From Spirochaetia bacterium (GTDB lineage Bacteria > Spirochaetota > Spirochaetia > Treponematales > Breznakiellaceae), in assembly GCA_026002025.1 (NCBI GenBank), contig BOAU01000086.1, forward strand, positions 1-8,175: a DNA stretch of 8,175 nucleotides, in the 5' to 3' direction. Position 1 is the first letter of the stretch; each line of letters begins with the position of its first letter. Shown here one piece after another: positions 6,030 to 8,175 of this stretch. The translations under genes were made by a program, and so were the position numbers. The notes below the pieces were generated by a model. That model saw nothing but the letters and a program-made list of their open reading frames with translations, was not told the DNA's origin and searched no databases.

Positions 6030-6302
6030 ATGAACGCACTACACGAAAGCGATACCTGGCAGCTACAGGAGGCAAAGGCAATGTTCAGCCAGCTTGTTAG
6101 ATCCACGGCCGATAAACCCCAGATCATCACAAACCGGGGGGAAGAAACAGCGGTGGTCCTTTCCATGAAGGATTACCGGGAACTCAAGGGAGAGAAACAG
6201 CAAACGATCTGGGAGTTTTTTCACAACTCGCCCTTCCGGGATGTGGAGCTTGAAATGCCGGAATATCTGCCCAATGAAAAAATGCGGGAGATTGACTGGT
6301 GA
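6030..6302 (+). CDS. Phd/YefM-family antitoxin
   Basis: This 90-residue protein is the antidote and DNA-binding half of a type II toxin-antitoxin pair. The N-terminal Phd/YefM fold is visible in WQLQEAKAMFSQLVRSTADKPQIITNRGEETAVVLSMKDYREL (10-52), including the family signatures 'EAKxxFSxLV' and 'ITNRGEETAVVLS'. The C-terminal part (WEFFHNSPFRDVELEMPEYLPNEKMREIDW, 61-90) matches the flexible peptide that wraps the partner toxin and blocks its active site. A good ribosome site (AAGG at 6017-6020 and AAAGG at 6021-6025) precedes the ATG. The stop TGA overlaps the toxin's GTG start by 4 bp (GTGA), which favours coupled synthesis with antitoxin first. Expected regulation is autorepression at the palindrome 5980-5995. 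Confidence 0.93.
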   Translation: MNALHESDTWQLQEAKAMFSQLVRSTADKPQIITNRGEETAVVLSMKDYRELKGEKQQTIWEFFHNSPFRDVELEMPEYLPNEKMREIDW

Positions 6303-6712
6303 AGTATCTGCTGGATACCAATGTTCTGTCCGAACTGCGGAAAACAAATTGCAGCCCCAAGGTTAAAACCTTTACCGACAATATACTGCTGACAAATCTC
6401 TTTATAAGCGCCATGTCCATCGGGGAAATCATCGTTGGCATAGAAAAATTACCCGAGGGGAAAAAGCGAACCGAACTTTCCCTTTGGCTTAACGCCCATG
6501 TTTTACCGCAATTTGAACAGCGCATTATTTCCATGGATTCCGGTGTGATGCAGGAATGGGGAAGGCTTTTTGCAAATTCAAAAAGAACCTTGCCCTTAAA
6601 GGATTCCTTTATCGCCGCCTGCGCCCTGGCCAATCACCTCACCCTGGTTACCCGGAACACCAGGGACTTTAAAGACATCGGGGGACTTAATTTGATGAAC
6701 CCCTGGGAGTAA
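6299..6712 (+). CDS. vapC: VapC-family PIN-domain toxin ribonuclease
   Basis: This 137-residue PIN-domain protein is the toxin partner of the preceding antitoxin. VapC toxins are Mg2+-dependent endoribonucleases, often cutting tRNAs or rRNA to halt translation; the target here is unknown. The acidic metal-binding residues all appear intact: D6 in YLLDTNVLSEL, E43 in SAMSIGEI, D102 in PLKDSFIAACAL and D123 in TRNTRDF. The C-terminus GGLNLMNPWE is typical of the family. Translation starts at GTG 6299, overlapping the antitoxin stop. The gene looks full-length and undamaged, so the module may be functional. It ends 63 bp from the convergent HAD gene, and that gap contains no recognisable terminator. 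Confidence 0.94.
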   Translation: MKYLLDTNVLSELRKTNCSPKVKTFTDNILLTNLFISAMSIGEIIVGIEKLPEGKKRTELSLWLNAHVLPQFEQRIISMDSGVMQEWGRLFANSKRTLPLKDSFIAACALANHLTLVTRNTRDFKDIGGLNLMNPWE

Positions 6713-6775
6713 GGCGAGCAATTACCATTGGCACATATAATAATCACCCACTGCGAAGGCCGCCGCTCTTCCCCA

Positions 6776-7438
6776 TTACATCCCAAGCGCCGCCGGCAGC
6801 GAATACACATCCTCAACCCCGTCCACCAGGATTCCCCCCATGCCCATTTCCAGGGGCAGGCTGATGTCGATTTCGTAACGGTCGCCGATGGAGACGCAGT
6901 CCCTTACCGGAACGCCGCAGAGTTCAGCCGCCCTGCGGAACGGGGCTTCGTGGGGTTTGGATACCCTGCAGGTATCAAGGCCGACAATAACGGGGACAAG
7001 ATCATCAACACCAAGACAGGCAAGGGTGCGCCGGGCAACAGAGACGGGATTATTGGTCACCACGGCAAGTTTATAAGAAACGGCCAACAGCATTAATGTT
7101 TCACGGAGTTTTGAATCACGGGTGAGATAACGCTCGGGTTCGTAGAGCATCTCCCGCCATTGGATGCTTTCTTCGATACTTATGCCGAATGCCTTAAAGG
7201 TGTTTCCCAGGCTGAGCCGGGGGCATAAATGCCCTTTGCCGGAATTCTGCGCGGCCCAATCATCCTGATAATCCTTTATCAATTTTTGCATCTCCGTAAA
7301 ACTTTTACCCCGCAGGGCGGCAAGTTTTTTTACAGGAAGATCGATCTGGGATCGGGCGTATTCATCATGGGTATAGAGGGTAGAATCCATGTCGAAGAGC
7401 AGGGCCGCAGGATTTTTTGGAAGCTGGAAAATTTTCAT
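6776..7438 (-). CDS. HAD-superfamily hydrolase (phosphatase; nucleotidase- or phosphoglycolate-phosphatase-like)
   Basis: This 220-residue HAD phosphatase (subfamily I, helical cap inserted after motif I) shows all catalytic motifs. Motif I is LLFDMDSTLY with nucleophile D16 and acid/base D18. Motif II is VVTNN (126-130). Motif III lysine is K161 in SKPHEAPF. Motif IV is SIGDRYEIDI (183-192; D186 and D191 bind Mg2+). The helical cap lies about 25-100. The motif 'FDMDSTLY' resembles pyrimidine 5'-nucleotidase-like members, but substrate cannot be assigned reliably. The ATG at 7438 shares its A with the stop TGA of the upstream PRPP synthetase gene (TGATG); a TTG immediately upstream at 7441 is a less likely start. 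This 1-bp overlap implies translational coupling and fits a role in nucleotide or sugar-phosphate turnover. Confidence 0.88.
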   Translation of the reverse strand: MKIFQLPKNPAALLFDMDSTLYTHDEYARSQIDLPVKKLAALRGKSFTEMQKLIKDYQDDWAAQNSGKGHLCPRLSLGNTFKAFGISIEESIQWREMLYEPERYLTRDSKLRETLMLLAVSYKLAVVTNNPVSVARRTLACLGVDDLVPVIVGLDTCRVSKPHEAPFRRAAELCGVPVRDCVSIGDRYEIDISLPLEMGMGGILVDGVEDVYSLPAALGM

Positions 7439-8175
7439 CAATTAGCAGTATTACTGCGATCATTGTCCGCGGCAAGGAGCCGTTCGATGATCCCGCGGTT
7501 ATCCAGGAGACTGCTGAGGGAAAGCTGCTGGTGGAGCCGGGAAATGGTCTGGGCAAAAAGATGGGCGATATTCACGCTGATGTACCATTCGCGCTTTAAA
7601 ACCTCTTCCTGATAAATGGCGTTGGTGCCGATGATGCGGTAGAAAAGGCCCTGTTTGTAGGCCTCATCAAAATAGGAGATGGCGTCCCCTGAAAAGAGGG
7701 GCAGACTGATGGAACAGATTATTTTGCCCGCGCCGTTTTCCTTGAGGAGCTTCATCCCCTTAAGGAGGGTGCCGCCGGTGCCCAGCATGTCGTCGGCCAT
7801 AAAGACCGTCTTGCCTTCTACGTTCCCCAAAAGTTTGATTTCAGAGATGTTGCTTTCCAGGGCGTCCTTGCTGACCCGGGAATAATCCCGCTCCTTGTAG
7901 AGCAGGGCCAGGGGCTTTTTGAGAGCGGTGGCGTAGAATTTGTTCCGATCCACCGCGCCGGTGTCCGGGGAAACCACCACAAAGTCGTCGCAGAGGACGC
8001 CATCCATTTTGGACAGGGTCCTGATGATCTGGTAACTGGCGTGGAGATTTTCCAGCCGCATCCGGTCAAAGGAGTTGACGATATCCCGTGAATGGATGTC
8101 CAGGGTAATGATCCGGCTGACCCCGAGGCTTTCCAGAATTTTCCCCACCCGGCTCGCGGTGAGCCCCTCCCGGCC
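7438..8175 (-). CDS. prs: Ribose-phosphate pyrophosphokinase (PRPP synthetase), 3' part
   Basis: This makes phosphoribosyl pyrophosphate from ribose 5-phosphate and ATP, the precursor of purines, pyrimidines, NAD, histidine and tryptophan. The visible 245 residues cover the C-terminal two-thirds; the gene continues past the right edge, so the GTG at 8148 is an internal Val codon, not the start. Family landmarks are the REGLTASRV catalytic-loop end (residues 3-10 of the visible part), IITLDIHSRDIVNSF (22-36, the DLH region), DDFVVVSPDTGAVDRNKFYA (63-82), the PRPP-binding loop MADDMLGTGGTL (126-137) and the ending REWYISVNIAHLFAQTISRLH. Compared with classic Prs, which ends near 'SVSxLF', this protein continues after LSLSSLL with about 22 extra residues (DNRGIIERLLAADNDRSNTAN). 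It is also rather divergent (for example DIHSRDI for DLHAxQI), so it likely belongs to a spirochaete-type branch. The HAD phosphatase gene follows with a 1-bp overlap. Confidence 0.93.
   Translation of the reverse strand, partial: GREGLTASRVGKILESLGVSRIITLDIHSRDIVNSFDRMRLENLHASYQIIRTLSKMDGVLCDDFVVVSPDTGAVDRNKFYATALKKPLALLYKERDYSRVSKDALESNISEIKLLGNVEGKTVFMADDMLGTGGTLLKGMKLLKENGAGKIICSISLPLFSGDAISYFDEAYKQGLFYRIIGTNAIYQEEVLKREWYISVNIAHLFAQTISRLHQQLSLSSLLDNRGIIERLLAADNDRSNTAN

Noticed and set aside
6736..6741. Perfect TATAAT between the toxin gene and the HAD gene
   Set aside because: No -35-like sequence lies 16-18 bp upstream and there is no plus-strand gene downstream, so it is probably chance in a short AT-rich spacer.
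7445..7457. Small inverted repeat GCAGTA/TACTGC at the end of prs
   Set aside because: Arms of 6 bp with a 1-bp centre cannot form a stable hairpin, and the sequence is within coding DNA at a coupled gene junction.
8146..8148. GTG as the start codon of the PRPP synthetase
   Set aside because: The frame stays open to the window edge, and the upstream residues (REGLTASR) belong to the conserved catalytic region, so this codon is an internal valine.

Overview
This 8.2 kb window is chromosomal DNA, very probably from a spirochaete of the Treponema group and possibly a gut treponeme. The best clues are the start of a FlgF/FlgG-type flagellar rod protein with the 'SFPELLLRR' motif, a signal-peptide beta-barrel protein of the kind common in treponemes, and moderate-to-high GC with compact gene packing. 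The species cannot be fixed from the sequence alone.

Layout from left to right. 1-356 (minus) is the 5' part of a flagellar basal-body rod gene. A 112-bp divergent spacer full of small inverted repeats follows. 469-1734 (plus) is a two-gene unit: a 10-TM EamA/DMT-family exporter and an alkyltransferase-like (ATL) DNA-lesion binding protein whose catalytic Cys is replaced by Trp. 1841-3037 (plus) encodes a secreted protein with a soluble N-terminal domain and an outer-membrane beta-barrel. A strong hairpin at 3066-3093 separates it from the convergent ruvA-ruvB-queA operon (5910 down to 3101, minus), which covers Holliday-junction branch migration and queuosine synthesis. 6030-6712 (plus) is a Phd/YefM-VapC toxin-antitoxin module. 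Its promoter carries a perfect 16-bp palindrome, the likely autoregulatory operator. 6776-8175 (minus) holds a HAD-family phosphatase translationally coupled to the 3' part of a PRPP synthetase gene that runs off the right edge.

Most of the window is housekeeping (motility, recombination, tRNA modification, nucleotide precursor supply). The accessory parts are the toxin-antitoxin module wedged between two housekeeping units, the outer-membrane protein, and several perfect inverted repeats at gene borders. Two of these repeats (401-423 and 3066-3093) share the same outer 7-bp arms but have different, still complementary, inner stems. They may be copies of a dispersed palindromic element. I see no rRNA, tRNA, CRISPR array, transposase or phage gene. 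No gene-free stretch exceeds about 120 bp, and I found no convincing new multi-gene system.
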